A DNA stretch of 59,628 nt from Sinorhizobium sp. (GTDB lineage Bacteria > Pseudomonadota > Alphaproteobacteria > Rhizobiales > Rhizobiaceae), in the NCBI GenBank assembly GCA_031178305.1, contig JAPSJG010000002.1:1-59628 (forward strand), in the 5' to 3' direction. Positions 16,427 to 31,400 of this stretch are shown here, piece by piece. How positions within the stretch are numbered: position 1 is the first letter of the stretch; each line of letters opens with the position of its first letter. The position numbers and the translations under genes are program-made. The notes under the pieces were generated by a model. That model searched no databases and was not told the DNA's origin. It saw only the letters and a program-made list of their open reading frames with translations.

Positions 16427-19400
16427 CTATCTGTAGATGGGATCTGCAAGCCGGTCGCGCAATTCCTTGCCAAGCGCCTCATTGCTGATCAGGACGCCGT
16501 CCTGCCTCTTGGCGGAAATGCTCGCTCGAGTCTTGATCGAGCGCTGCAACGTCTCCTTCGTGATCGCCACCGGAGCGTTGATCTTGACTGCGTTGAAGCG
16601 CTTGATGTCCTCGATCGCCTCGGCCATCGTTTCCTTATCCTTGGCGAGCGCGGCCATCGCGAACCGGCTGATGAGGCGCTGGCGCTTCTGCTTGATGCGG
16701 CTCTCCGCATCCTTCAGCGCCGAGTTCCGCTCCCACGTCTCGGCGACTTCAGCCGGCGTGAAGCCGAGCGCCTGGGCGATGATGCTCGGGATGCCGATCT
16801 CGTCCTGGGGCACGATCTCATCCCCTCGGATCGAGGTAACACCCTCGTCGGCATAGCGATATGCCTTCATCAGGTCCCGCACCGCCTTCGGAGCCATCAT
16901 CTCGATTCCGCGGGCGACGACCCCCTCGTCGGTGATGACGTTGAAGCCGCGGTAAAGCTGCTCACCGAGCGACACTGTGGCGCCAAGGGACTGCGAGAGC
17001 CAATACTGGTATTCGTCCTTCCCTTGGAGCTCGCGCGAGGGCGAGCGGAACCACAGGTCCGGCATGCCAATACGCGAGGTCAGGTCGATACCGAGATAGT
17101 GACCGGGAGCGCCATTGAGGACGATACCGCCGAGCTCGGGGCCAAGAATATCGACGATGTTTGCGCGGAACTGCTGTTCGAATGCCATCGGATCGTCGTC
17201 GTCGCCGAAGATCAGACCTGCAAGCGCCATGGCAAGGCTGTAGCCCATGACGCCAGACACGCCGGACATGAGGGCCATCATGCCCGTGATCCCGGCGACC
17301 TGGTACCGCGCCTCCCGGCGGGCCGCGGGCGTCTCGCCCTTCACCGCCTGATGGATATCGCGGAACATGCGGTAGAGCATGTTGATGTTGTGCTGGCGGA
17401 ACACCAGCGCGACCTTGGCAAAGTCGTTCTGCAGAAGCGCTGGACGAGACGAGTTGGAGTAGTCGAAGTGCGTTTTCCACGTCAGATCGTGTGCCGTGTC
17501 GATCGCGTCCGACTGGTTCTGGCCGGCCGCCCGCGCCATTCTGTAGGCGGCGAGGGCCGTGACTTCCCGGTTCCACACCTCGGCGCGGTGGAATGCCCAC
17601 GAGATGATGCCCATGACCTTCGCGCGTAGCGGAGAATACTCGACGCCGGTCTCGCCTACGCCGGCAAGATCATGGCTTTGCGTGCGATCGATCAAGCCCG
17701 ACTCGTAGAATGCTTCGATCGCTCTCTTCTCATCTTCTTTGAGGTTAGCCCGCGCAACCGAGCCGCGGCCCGCGACGGAATCGCGGGAGGCTTGGGCGAG
17801 CGCCTTGCCAGCCTTGAGAATGCCACCGAACCGGGCGCCGAGTATTGGCAGGCCGAGCATGACAGTTTGTGACATGTTGACCAGCGCCGAAGCCGGAGAC
17901 GCAGCAAGGAACCAGACGAAAGCCGTGCTCGTCATGGTCTGCGCCACCTTGCTCCCGGTCGGGTTCATCACCCAATCGTGGCGCTTCGAAAGCTCGTTGG
18001 CGAGCGTCATGGCGCGGGTCTGATCGTCCGCTTCCTTCGCCTGGTCGAAAGTCTGGTTGACGAGCTCCTGAAGCTCGAGCCCGAACTTCAGACGCGCCAT
18101 CTGGTGGGCGGCATGGAACATGTGCGACGAGAACACGCGCAACGCGTCGCCGGTAAAGCCGGCTGTGCCCTTGCGGTGGATAAAACGCTTGCGCGCGGAC
18201 AGGTCCGGCATGGACTCGAGGTAACGCTGCCAGACCTGATCCATCAGCTCGGGACTGACGCCGGAACCGCCGAGGAGTTCTTCGATCTCGGCGACGATGC
18301 GCGGGTCCATTGCACGGCGAAGGTCGCTGCCCGCCTCCATCACGCCAACTTCGAACTTCGCGTTCGGATAGTCCTTCTGCATCTGACGCACAGCGCGGTC
18401 CCGATCGGCAACGGTCTCGAATTTGGAGAAGCTGAGCACCTTGCCGTCGATGTCGCGCGCCGTCGCAAAGTACCGTCCGAAACGGCCAAGCGGGAAGTAC
18501 GGACCTTGAACTCGGCTGGCCTCGAACGCGATGCGCATGCGGGTGAGCCGGGCTTTCGCGGCCCACTGGCCTTTCGTCGTCGCGGCACGGTAAGCACTGG
18601 CAGCATCTTCTTCGGCATTCTTCTTATCGATCCCGGTCAGTCCCGCGTCCTTGATCTGCTGCAAGGTGCGTCTGTATCGGTCCTCAGCCTGGCGCAGCGC
18701 GATTTCCTGCGCCTTGCGGACGTTGTCCAGCAGGATTTCGTCAAGTTCCTCGGTCTGCTGCCTGTAGGCGTCGCGGACCTTGTTAAAGAGCTCACGCCCC
18801 TTCGGTGACAGGGTCGTATATGCCTTCCGCAGCGCCGCGTATCCCGGCATAGCTTGCGTCTCGGCATCCACCTTTGACGGATCGATGCCGGAGAGTGTCG
18901 CCTCGTGCATGAGGTCAGCGAGCGCCTGGGCCTTGGCCTTGTCTTTCCCGACGAAGCCGAGCCGGGTGTATTTCAACCATTCCTGCCCGATAGCGTCGGC
19001 TTCCGCGTGCTTGGTGCCCCTGAAGGCATCCATGATGCGCTTGACACGGAGGTATTCGCCCACGGCCTTCATGTTTGGCCGGGCAAGCTCGCTGAAATAA
19101 TTGAGGGGGATGGATTTGAGGATGGCGGGCTGAAGGTCAGTCAGCTTCCCGCGAAGATCCTCGACGATGCGGGTCTCGGTTACGCGTTGCCGCTTTTCTC
19201 GGCCTCGACCTTTTCCTTGATAATCTGCCGTGCTTGCTTCAGCGAGGCCGCTCGTGTCGGGTCGCCGGCCGGCATCTGGTTTACCCGCAACAGGTGCTCG
19301 CGCCACTTCTGCAGCGTGTCGAAGGGGCTCGGCGCGTCGATCGGCCCGCTTACCTGTGTTTTTGGGTCCATTGAAGATTTCTCCAGCCAGTTTATCGGCG

Positions 19401-22400
19401 GCTGCGTCGATCACGGCCTCAAAACCGGTGATCGCGGCCGCATCGTAAGGTGTGTTCGTGGTGAAGTCTATGACGTTCGCGCGATCGGCAGCCATCAATT
19501 TGCCGGCTGCATGGGCCTCATTGGCTTGATCGACCGTGATGGCTTTGCTGTTGAGTTGGGCTTGCAGGAAGCCTTGGAGCGCGTATTCGACACCGATCAT
19601 GGCGTTCTTGAGCTTTGCCATGGACAGCGCGGCAAGGTCTGGCGTTTCGCTCGACAACGCCTCCGCCGCTGCCACAGTCAGCGCAGCCCGTGTAACCTGC
19701 CCGTCGTGGCCCGCCGCCCAAATGCTGTACAGTCCGGGGTAGGCGAGGAAGCCGATATCGGCCGAACTGAGCGGTCCATTGCTCGGGTGGTTGTGGTAGA
19801 CGACCACCTTGCGATCAGGATTGGCCATCGCGGCCAGCAGCCTATTGTTCATGCCGGTGTTGGCCTTGTCGCCTGCCGTGCCGTATTCGACCACAGAGCC
19901 GTCGTCATCAAGCGCAAGCAGGTATTCGTGGCCGGTGCGCAGTCCGTCTGCGGTAACGCGCTCGATGGCCGCGTCACGCAGCGGAATGCCCTTCTTCAGG
20001 TCAGGCGTGCCCAACGAACGCAGGTTCCCAACCGCGCCCTCTACGGCCGGGTCGGGCCGTTTGTTCTGCTTGGCAGGCTCCGCCACCGCCGCAACGTCTG
20101 TGGTCACCTCTGTCGTTTGGCCCGCCACGCCCTTTGGCTTCGGCTTGAGCGCGTCTACCAATCGGCGGTGACGGGCGGCAGTCTCGTCGAGCTCCTGTTG
20201 GCCCGTCCAGGGCGCAATCTGCCTTTCGAGCGCCGGCGCCTGCCTCTCGATCTCGGCGATACGCTCCTTGTCGGCCGCTGGAATGCGGGCGAGGCCCTTG
20301 ATCGTGTTGACGATGCGCATGGCCGTGCCCGTTGGATCCATGTCCGCCGCGTCCTCGACGCTCACGTGGTAGTCGCGATCGCCCGCCAGCGTGATGTCGT
20401 ACTGGCGCGAGTGCATGTGCTCGATCGAAATCTTGAAGCCGGCGTATTCGCCGATCTCAGTTTCGCCCGCCCGCTCGATCAGGTCCTTGCGGATCGCCGC
20501 GATAACGGCGGCGCCAAATTCCTTATGCTTGTCGAATGCCTCACCCTTCACCGTCGCCGCGAAGGGCTTGCCTTCGACCGCCTGCGCACGCTGCGCGTCG
20601 GCCTCGACTTCGGGAAGGCGATTACGCAGCGATTGCGCTTCCTCGTTGAGCGAGCGAATTCGGCCCTTAATGCGATGCTGCTCGCGATCGTGCTCGGACG
20701 ATTGGCGTTCGAGCTGCTGCAGTTTCCGCCGGGTTTCCATTTCCTCTAGGATGAGGGGATTGCCCGATGCAGCCGCTTTCATCTCGGCCGCGTTGGCAGC
20801 CTCGCCGCCGATATCCTCGATATCGCGCTTCTTCAGGTCACCCTTGCGGATTTGTTCGATGAACTTCGCCTTGGCCTCGATCGTCTGCCACTGACGCGCA
20901 TCGAGCGTGTTCTCGGTGGCATATCGCATGATCTCGATCTCGAACCCTTCCGGATCCTCGGCATAGAGTTCGTTGCCCTGCCGGATACCGCGGCCGTCTC
21001 GTTGTTCAAGATCGGACGGGCGCCATGGCGCATCCAGGTGGTGCAGGCCAACAAGCCGGTTCTGCACGTTGGTCCCGGCACCCATCTTAGCCGTCGAGCC
21101 AAACAGGAATCGGATTTTGCCCGACCGCACCTTGCCGAACAGTTCTTCCTTCTGCGCCTCGGTATTGGCGTCATGGATGAAGGCGATTTCGCTTTCAGGG
21201 ATGCCGCGATCGATCAGCTTCTGGCGAAGATCGTCATAAACGGAGAACGAGCTCTGCAGCGCGAGGAAGTCGTCAGGTGACATCTTGTCGAGCGCTTCCT
21301 GCGCGGCCTCGTCGCCGTCCTCGGCCTTGGCGATCAAGTCGCGCAACTTGGCCTGTTCGGCTGCCATGGCCTTCTTCGGCGTAGACAGGTCGATGAACAC
21401 GAGCTGCGTTCCGCGCTTGTCGGTCCACTTCTTGTAGATGCGAACCATCTCGTCCGCGGCGCGATGAACCTTGGAACCGCGATAGTCCCCGTAGCCGGGA
21501 TCGACGAGACGCATGTCGAGCGCGGCCTTCCGCGCGTCCGACATGACCTTCAGCATGTTATCGGCGCCCTTTTCCTGCTTTTTGGGCAGGTTCTCGGCGC
21601 GCCAGACGATCGACCCCTTGGGATAGGCCAGGTTGCCAGCCTCGTCGGCACTGCCTTCGCCGATGTATTTCGCCTGGTCCGGAGAGCGCTCGACGACGAC
21701 GATGGTCGGCTTGCCTCCCTTGACCTTCGGGAGCGGCATAGTCCTTCCAAGGGCCTTCATCTGCGCCTTGATGTCGTCATTCGTGATGACGTCGGCGAAG
21801 GAAAGATACCGCTGCATCAGTTCGGGCACGTTGACGAACTTCGCAAACCGGCTGTTCAGCTTGTACTGGCCGGACGGCGAAAGCTCCCAATCTGTGACGA
21901 CTTCGCCAAACACCCTCGCCCAAGCATCGAAATGGGCGATGCCAAGGTCCGTCAGCGACTTCCGGTCAAGGTAGCGCTGGATTGTATACATCTCAGCCAT
22001 GGTGTTGCTGAGCGGCGTGCCGGTGAGGAAGGCGACGTTATTCCCTCCGGTCTTTTCCAGCACGAATTGCGTCTTCATGTAGAGGTCGGCCGCGCGCTGG
22101 CTGCCGGCGGCATTGCCGAGACCGGCCACGCGCTGCATGGACGTTGAGTAGGCGAGGTTCTTGAATTCGTGCGCCTCGTCGACTGTGATGTCGTCCACGC
22201 CGAGCTCGTCGAAGGTCAGGCCCTCGTCCTTCTTGCCGGCGTCGAGCAGCTTCTCCATCTTGGCCTTGAGGTTGTCGCGCCATTTGGTGAGCTGCGCGAC
22301 GTTGCGGCTCTTTTGGCCGGTCTCGCGGCGGAGCTCCGCAATGGACTGCTCAAGATCATCCATCTGCTCCTGGATGAACCGGGCCTCATACTCCGGGTTC

Positions 22401-25400
22401 ATGCCGATGCGGCCGAACGCCGAATGCGCGACGATGACGGCGTCCCAATCGCCCGTAGCGATGCGGGCGAACAGCCGCTTGCGGTTCTCCTTCTCAAAGT
22501 CGCGTTTCGTGGCTGCGAGCACCTTGGCGCCCGGGTACAGCTTCACAAAATCCGCGGCCCACTGGCCCACCAGGTGGTTGGGCACGACAACCATGGGCTT
22601 ACGTGCCTGCCCGATTCGGCGCTTCTCCATGATCGACGCAATGGCGGCGAATGTCTTGCCGGCGCCGACGGTGTGATCCGCTAGGGCGGTACCACCCTGA
22701 AGCCGCCGCCAGATGAACGATTTCTGGTGTGGGCGCAGTTCGATGATATCGTCACTCACCTTACCCGGGAGGGTCAGGTGCGATCCGTCATACTTCCGCA
22801 AGACGTCAGTGTTGAAGGTGTCGTTGTAGAGCCGAACAAGCTCTTCGCGGCGGGCATCATCCTGCCACAGCCACTTGTCCCACTCGGCTTTGACGCGTGC
22901 TGCCTTCTCGTTGGCCGCTTCCGTGGCTTCCTGATTGACAGCGGTCGAGCCATCACGGAACCGGTCGTGGATCGTGATGCTCTGGCCGTTAAGCACCGCC
23001 AAGAGCACAGTCTCGACGCCTGCGCGATCGGTACCGTATAGGGTCGAAGCGGCCGGGCTCGGGCGCGGGACTTCAACAGCCCATTTAGCGTTTGCCCTGG
23101 AGTAGTATGCCTTCCCGCGGGCGCCGCTTTCCGTGATGTGCATCGCGAAGTCTTCGATGTGCTTTGCGGGCACCCATGGCGCGCCTGGCTTCACATCAAT
23201 GTCGACTGCCTCGATGTCCGCCGGCTGCACGTCGCGGAGCGCGGCGATATTGCGGCGGAAGTCCGGATCCTGCTCCGCGGCACGCTCCGCCTCGGCGAGT
23301 TTCTGCTTGACGTTGCCGGAGAGGTACGCGTCAGCGGTCTCATAGGCGCCGGATGGCGTCTTGTAGACCAGCGGCCCCAATTCCTCGACGATGGCGTCTG
23401 CGGGCTTGCCGTACAGGAACGACATCGCATCAAGGTTGATGCGACCGAAGTCATTGAGGGAAGCAGCCAGTGCATCCTTTGCGCTGCTGGCACTCGTGAC
23501 CCGGCTATACGGCTGCTGCGTCCTCTTGGTGAAGATCGCTGCCTTTTGGGCGCTCGGACCCTTCGCGGTCTCGCCCGTCTTCTTTGCAACGGCGGGGCTG
23601 ATGCCCTTGTCGAAGCCCTGTTCGAGCGCGCTGATCTGCGGCCATGTCGGATCGTCGCGGAACAGTCGCTTGTTGGCGTCCGCATTGATTGGTCCGTGCT
23701 TGGCGACAAACCCGTCGTAGAGCGTGTTGAGCCGCTTGCGCAGGTTCTCGATCTGCGCGTCGCTGGCTTTCTCGTCGATCTGTGCCCGGCGGAGTTTCGC
23801 GAACGCATCGCGGACCCGGACCATGCCTTGCACCCGCGCCTTGGCGGTCTCGTTGGGATATTCCAGCACCTGGGAGACCGGCTGGCCGAGATGATCCGGC
23901 ATGCGCACATGCACTTCGCCATCCGGGGCCAGGAAAGCGGTTCCTACCTGCACGTCTGTGACGGTCTCGGGCACGTTGACCGTTTCCGGCACCACTGCGG
24001 CGCCGGGCTCGACCATGACATTCTGCGGCAATGCGCGGATTGCCTTTTCCAGTGCCTCCGACAGGTCCTCGCCTTCACGCGCGACGAGTGCGGGCTCATC
24101 CGGCCCGTACATGGTGCCGTACGCCCCGAAGTCGCCGAGCATCATTTCCGGCTTGTCGATGAAATACTGGTTGAGCGGGACCGCCTTGCCGTCCTTGCCC
24201 TTCCACTCGCCAACCTGCGTCCAAGACGTGTCCGGCTTGTCGCCCTCGAGTCTTTTGCGCAGGATCACGATATCCGTCGTGACCTCGGTACCGGCGTTCT
24301 TTAGGAACGCGTTGTTCGGCAGGCGGATCGCGCCGACGAGGTCGCTCGTCTTTGCGATCTGGTCGCGGGCTGCCGCGCTAGCCCCGTCAAGAAACCGGTT
24401 CGTGACGACCATCGCCAGAACGCCGCCGGGACGCAGCGCCTCGATCGCCTTCGCGAAGAAGAAGTTATGTATGGAAAGCTTGTTGAGGTGCCTGCGCTGC
24501 TTGTCATAGAGCTTTTCAGAGCCGAACGGCGGGTTCCCAATGGCAAGGTCGAAATAGTCGTTCGGCACCGTGAGCTTCTCAAAGCCCATGGGCGACTGTA
24601 TGTTGGCGCCCGGGTAGAGGTTCTTGGCTATGCCGCCCGTGATGTGGTCGAGCTCGACGCCGGTGATAGCAGCACCATCGCGCAGCTCGCCCGGCATGAG
24701 GCCAAGGAAGTTGCCGGCGCCGACGGACGGCTCCAGCACCTGACCGCCCTTGAAGCCGAGCCTGCGGGCAACGTCCCACACCGCGGACACGACTTCAGGC
24801 GAGGTGTAGTGAGCATTCCGTGTAGAGGATTCGGCGGAGGCGTATTCAGTCGAATCGAGAAGCGCCTTCAGCTCGGCCGCTTCCTTCTCCCATCCCTTCG
24901 CAACGCTACCGTCTTCACGATAGAACGCGTTGCGCAAGCCGCCCCATCCTACCCATTTCGCGAGGACGCTCTGTTCCTCACGAGTTGCAGCACGCTTTTC
25001 CTCGTCAAGTTTGCGCAACAGGCGGATGGCCGCGATGTTACCTCTGAATTTGGCCTTTGCGCCGCCTTCTCCGAGCTCGTCTGCATCCGTGATGACATAG
25101 TTCGTGGGCCGCTGCTGCGCAGGGGTTGCCGCCGATTGGACATCAACAAGGGTTTCGGATATATTTTCAGTGGGTCGCGGCGAGGCCGACGCAGTATTCC
25201 GGTCGCCCCACAAGTCGCTGAGACGGCGTGAACTTCTCTCAGTGCGCCGCGAACCCTTCTCAAAAGCCGTCAGCAGCCACGTCTTAGCGGTTCCGTCGTA
25301 ATCAAGACGCACGCCGGCGCGCCCGGTTTCGTCCTCAAGCTGAATGCGCCGCGTGGTCGAGCGTTCCGGGTCAACCTTCAAGCGCTCGATGAAGCCTTGC

Positions 25401-28400
25401 AGATCCTGCAGCACTTCCGGGTGCCAAGCGATGAGTTTCGCAAGGCCGGTACCGTTGCTCTGGTTGGAACCAGGTGCGCCCCAAACAAGGTCAATGGGGC
25501 CAACCTCGGGGTGATGAAGCGCGCCGATCGCGTCGCCGGTCTGCCTGCGCTCAAGCTCAAGGGCGGCTTCGCGCCATTTTCCTTCATAGCCGCGCAGGAT
25601 GGGGCCGAATGGCCCTTCCGTTACCTCGTCTGTGCCGTCTTGGTTTCTTCCGCCGGCAGGAGCAAGTAAGTCTCCCTGACCTGCTGCCACGCCTCGTCGG
25701 GTTTCACGCCCTGTTGCTCGAGCTGATCCACCGCCTGATACGTCTGCTCGGCTGCGTCCTTCAACGCCTGCTCCAGGAGCCCCGCCTGCTTCAGTTCCCG
25801 GTACCTGTTCGGCAGGTGCTCTTTCCAGTGCTCTCGACCGAGATTGATCCAGTTCTGCAGAAACATCTTCGGTGGTTCCTTCTTCGGCGCTGATGGCCGC
25901 GATGTCGGCGGCCTCGACTTCGGCAGCACTGGACATGCCCTCGAACGCGGAAGCGCGTGGATCATATTTGACCCCCATGTACCACGACTTCAAGTAGGGC
26001 CGCACGTCGTCGCCAAGGTCCGCAAGCATCGCCTTGGCAAAGGCGGCGAACGTGCGGGCGCCCTTCTCGATGTGGTAGCCGGCGAGCGTAATGCCGGCCT
26101 GCAGTATCTCCGGATCGATGCCGCTGTTGAGCGTGCTGCCTGACAGCTTCCGGCGCAACAATGCGCGCGCCTTCTCTGCCGCGTCCTCAGTAAAAATCTT
26201 GTTCTCGGATATGGATGGCTTTGCCTTCTCCGTCTTCAGCTTGGCTGCGGCCTTGGCCTCCGCCTCCAACTCCCATTCGGCTGGCGTATCGACAGTCTCC
26301 GCCAGATAGCCGCCGAACACAGCCTCGGCCTCAGTGGCGCGGATTTCGCGCCCATTGCCTTCCCTCGCGGCGACATAGCCCATCAGGTAGTCGTCGATCG
26401 GGTTGTGGCCGTCCTTGCGATACTTGGTGCCGTCTACCGGCCTGCGCTGCGGTTCCTTGCCGGCCTTGGCGTCCTGCCAGCCCTTCGCCATCTGATAGGC
26501 AACGGGGCTTTCCGGGTGCGGCTGGCCGAACTTGGTCCCCGCCCATGCTGCCTTCCACTCCTTAGAGCGAAACAAGGCACGGGGATTGATCTCGGACTGG
26601 GCAGCCGGCTCGCTGAATTGTTTTTGAATATTTTTCGCCGGATTTGCAGATTTCTCGCGGATCTCGAAACGCTTGCCGCTCTCGACCACCTCATGCGTCG
26701 CGCCCAGCTTCTCCTTGGCGACATGCGCCTGAGCCTTGTCGCGCGATCCGAACCACTTCGGAGCGAACGGCTCTTGCGTTTTGCCGGACTCGAGCCAGCC
26801 TTTGAAGCCGTCCAGGGTGGTCTCGCTGATCGCTCCAAGACCTTTCCAGCCGCTGGTGTAGTTTTCCATGTAGGCGGCGCGCGCTTCTTCCTCGCTGCCG
26901 TAGCCGACCATGACCTTGTGCTCGTCGAACCGCCCGCGAGCTGGGTCGCGCTGATCGACGACATAGACCTTCGATGAGCCGTCGAGCGCGTCAGTGCCCG
27001 GCTTCACAAACACGTCGATATGATCCTTGTCGCGGCCGACGGTGCCCCTGATGTAGCCGTAGTGGCTCTTCATCGTGACGGACCACGGCTTGCCGGATGC
27101 GCTCACACCCTTGCGTTCGGAACCGGCGGGGTTCTCGATCGAGATATCCAGCCCGCCGAGCGAGATGCGGCCAACTTTGTAATTGCCGGCTTCCTTCTGC
27201 GCCTGTGTCGGCTCCGGTAGATCGTTGTTCGGTGACGTCGCGGCCTCGTGTGCGGCCTCGTCAATCGGTTTTGCTACCGGCTTAGGCGAGGGGGCTTCGT
27301 TGCGCCCTGGCTGGCCTGTTAGCTCGACGATCTCGTTGCCGGCATGCATGCGCGAGTAGGCTTCATAGCCCGGAACGTCGCCTGCCCTGTCCCACAATTC
27401 GAGGGGATAGCGGCCTACGCCGGGTTCGGCATGGATCGGGATGTCGCGGCTGCCTTCGGACGCTCCCCAGCCATTTCCGGCCTTGTTCCACGTGACCAGC
27501 GTGGCCTTGCCGTCCTTGATCGCGACACGAGCACCCTTCGCGCCGAGACCTTGCAGGCCTGCGGCACTGAGCGCGCCGGCGTTCGTGTCGACATAGACCG
27601 TCTTCAGCGTCCGCGGCTTCCGCCCGCTATCGCCCTCATGGCCCGGATCGTTGCGAGCCGCCTTGTCGCGCGTCGTGGTGCCGTCGGCGTGCACCTGATA
27701 GACGCTGCCCTTGGCCGTTCTGAAGGTCCCGACCGGCGCCGGGTCCTGCTCGGCCGTTCCCGTGCCGCGCTCGGCATCCCTGACCGCGATCAGCTTCTTC
27801 TGGATGTTCGGGGTGAGGTTGCCCCACATCACGCGCTCGTTGCGCTTGATGCCGGCCTCGTCCAACACGCGCTTGCGGGCCTGAGCAGTCAGTTCAACGT
27901 CCCACCACTGGCCGGCTTCGTCCTTCGCCGCGACCGCTTCCGGTTCCTGCTTCGCGCGCGCCGTCTGGCGCTGCTTGAGCAGACGCTCGTTGACCGGATG
28001 CATCTTCACCGGAAGGGTGGATTTCGCCTCCTTCGCGGCACGCTCGACGCGGTACCGGTAGTCGTCGGCCATGCTGGCGAGGTCCTCGACGGACACGCCG
28101 AACTCGTCCGCCAGCCGCTTGCGCTCTGCCGGCAGCACCTTCGACATGTCCACCTGAGACGTGCCGCCGAGCTTCTTGGCAATCACCTGCTCGCGGGCGA
28201 GGTCGTAGAGATGCGCGTGCCTCTCGTCGGGCAGCACTACGGTCCGCTCGCCAAGGCGACGGCTGTTCGGGCCCGCATCGGCGGGTTCGCGCTCGATCGG
28301 CGGATTGCGTTCGAGCTCTTGTTGCTCGACCTGGTCCGGCGTCAGCCCACTGACGGAGAGCTGTTCGACGGGCACCTGATACGCCTTGCCCTGATCATCG

Positions 28401-31400
28401 ACGACAACGGCCTCGGTGCCATCCTCCTGATACGTCTCGACGCGCGCGGGGAAGCGCTCGCCATTGCTCCCCTCGACGATGACGCGGTTGCCAGGTTGCG
28501 GACGCGTCGGCCGCTTCTCGGTCGCGGGCTTCTGCTCGCGGGCAGGGGGGATTTCCGTGGTGGTCTCGGCCGCGATCGGCGCGGCAGGCTCAAGCGCGGG
28601 ATCGCTCGACAGCTCCGGCAGGACGTCACGAACGGGCGGTTCAGCCTGTGCCCGGCGCAGCGCTTCCGCTTGCACGTCCACCGGCTCGGCGATCTTCGAC
28701 AAGTTGGCGACCGGCACCTGGTAGACTTCGCCGGTACCGCCATCGACGACAATAGCCTCGTCGCCCTGGTAGCTCTCGACGCGCGCAAGCATCGGGTCCA
28801 TGCCTTCGGCGTCCACACGCACGGTCGCGCCGATCTCGGGGCGCCCGTCCTGCGGTACCGCTGATGCGGTCGTTGGCGCTGTGACATCGGGAAGGGTGCG
28901 CACTGCGCGCTCTTCCGCCTTGTTCTGCGCATGCTGCACGGCGCGTCCGAGCGGCCCTATCGGCTCCGGTACCGGCTCGCTTACATTGGCTGCCGTCTCA
29001 GCGTCCACCGCGGCCGGGCTCGCAGCGCCGCCAGCACCGCCCATGGCGCCGCCCATCACACCGCCAGTAGCTACACCAGCCGCGGCGGCTTCCTCGACGC
29101 CCTCGGTAATGCTCTGCGACGGGTCCACTCGCTTGACTGCGAGGTTTTCCGACATCGTCTGCGTGACGCCCTGCGGGAGCTCTTCAAGCACGCCCTCGGC
29201 GAAGGCACCGCGACCTGCGCTGCGCAGGACGCGCTGAGCGACATTGCCGCCGACGCCATCTGCGATGATCTTCGCGAGGGCCCGATCGCCGAGACCACCG
29301 AATGCGCCAGTCGTCACGCCGGCGACGATGAAGGCTTGCGTGGCTGCATCCTCGGTTACTGCCTTGATGGCATCGGCCTCGCTCATGCCGCCTTCGACCA
29401 TGTCGCGCACGGCTTCGGATTGAAGCAGCTGCTCGCGCGGGATTTGGCCAAGGCGATCGCGAACGCTGCGCGAGGATTCGGCACCGCCGAGCATTCCCTC
29501 GGACACTGCGCCGGCGATCGTTGCAGTTTTTGCCGCCGCTGCAGCAGCCGTTGCCGCTTCGGCGCCACCTGCAAGCATGCGCAGATAGGTCGCGCGGGCA
29601 AGCACGCCGCCCGGCAACATGGTGACGATAGTGCCCGGGGCCGATTCGCCGACGCCGCGGAGATAGCTGCGCGGATCGGACCAAGCAGGGCCGAATGTTC
29701 CGTTCGCCTCGTTCCACCACTTCTTGGCATCTGCCTCTTGCTGTCGCGGCGTGACGCTGGCGTCCGCCTTCGCGGCGTATTCCTCGAGTCGCTGCTCGGT
29801 CGGCTTCCCCGTCACCCACGTGTCGATCGCGTCCAGCGTCTCTACGACGGTCGGGCCGACGCCGGGGATCATGCCGACGGCTTCACGCGTGGCGAGACCG
29901 AGCCGGGCATTGCCCGCGGCAAGGATGCGGCCGAGATCGCCGACTACGCCTTGCGATCGGTTTTCTTCTTCCCAACGCTGTTTCCATGCCGGGAGCTCGG
30001 CTTCGTCAACCACCTGGTACCGGCCCGGCTCCTTCTGTTCGAGGGCCTGCTGCGCAGCACCGATACGAGCATTGTCCGCCTGATCGCGGGCCGCGATCTT
30101 CTCGCGCTCGGCTGCCGCTGCGGCTTCCGCCTCTGCTGCGGCCTGCTGCTCGCCGATAGCCTTGGCCTCCTGCATGAAGGCCGGATTGCTGGATGTGAAA
30201 TTCTCGTCGATGACTATGCCGCCCGGCGATTCCTGCTCCTTCGCTACCGGAGCGCCCGCCTTACCGCCGCGCGCGGTGGTGGTCTCAATGTGCCAAGGCT
30301 CATGGCCGAGCGGGAACGAAAGGCCGTAGCGCTCTGCGTTGGCGTGCACCCATTCGCGAACTTCTTTGGGAGCATCGGCGAAGCGTCCGCCCTTCCATCC
30401 AAGATCAGCCGCGTCGCCGTGCTGGTGGCGCGATCCGCCAGGCGCGCCGATGTTCTTCGACATGCCCGATGCCTTGAATTGCGGGCGCCACTTCTTGCCA
30501 GCCTCGACCGGGCCTAGCTTTGCAACGTCCGCAAGCCACGCATTTCGGTCGAGGCCATACTTGCCGGCGTTGACCGCGATGATCTCGGCCTGCCGTTCGG
30601 GCGAGCGAGCGCCGGACAGGATGTCGAGACCGGATTTGACGTGGTCGGGCGCATCGTTGAACATCGCGCTGAGGCCGGTCCTAAGCTCCGGCTTCATGTT
30701 CTCGATGTAGGACGTGGGCTTCCCCGGCTGGAGCTTGCTCAACAGCAGCGAGCCGTCGTCTTTCTGTTCCGGCCGCACCAACCGCGCCAGCCCCTTGCCC
30801 TCCGGGTTCGGGACGTGGCTCGTCGTCTCCGGCTCGCGGCCGAGCAGTGCATCAAACGGCGCCTCCGCATCACTACGCGCCTGCTCGCCTGTGAGCCCGA
30901 TTGCTTCCGTCCTGGGTGCGCCAGTGTTGGCTTTGGAGTTGTAGAACAGGTGTTGCCCGACCTTGGCCGTTTGCGGCATTTTGCCGGCCCAATCCGGATT
31001 GACGCTCGTCGCGTGGTAGTGGTCGGCGCCGCCTGTCGGGTCCTCGCCGCCTGCAAAAGCGCGCATGATCGCCGTTTCGGCACGCTTGCGGGTCTCTGGA
31101 TCCTGCATCGCCTTCAGCGCGCCGGGCCCGGGCTTTGCATAACCGGTGAACTGATCCGGTTCACGCACGATCTCGCCCGGCGATTTGCCGCGGACGCCAG
31201 CTCGATTCTTGATGACACTGGCGACCGCCAGCATGCCCTCGTCGCCTTCACCGGCCGCCTCCGCGATCACGGTGTTCACCATGTCGTTCCAGTCACGTTC
31301 CGGCATGTCGATGGGGGTGGAACGGCTCTCGGTCTTTGCTGACGCCGCCGACTTGAGGTCAAGCCCAAAGCCTGCCTTGGCGGGCTCACTGGCCGGCTTT

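Noticed and set aside
18905-20749. 614-aa plus-strand ORF inside the giant gene
   Set aside because: Antisense to a continuous, domain-rich 5013-aa frame; composition typical of shadow ORFs.
23138-24304. 388-aa plus-strand ORF antisense to methylase region of giant gene
   Set aside because: Same shadow-ORF pattern; no RBS or homology cue.
27344-30517. Long plus-strand ORFs (506 aa and 528 aa) antisense to the giant gene
   Set aside because: Arg/Leu/Ala-biased antisense translations without motifs; the giant frame on the other strand is clearly coding.
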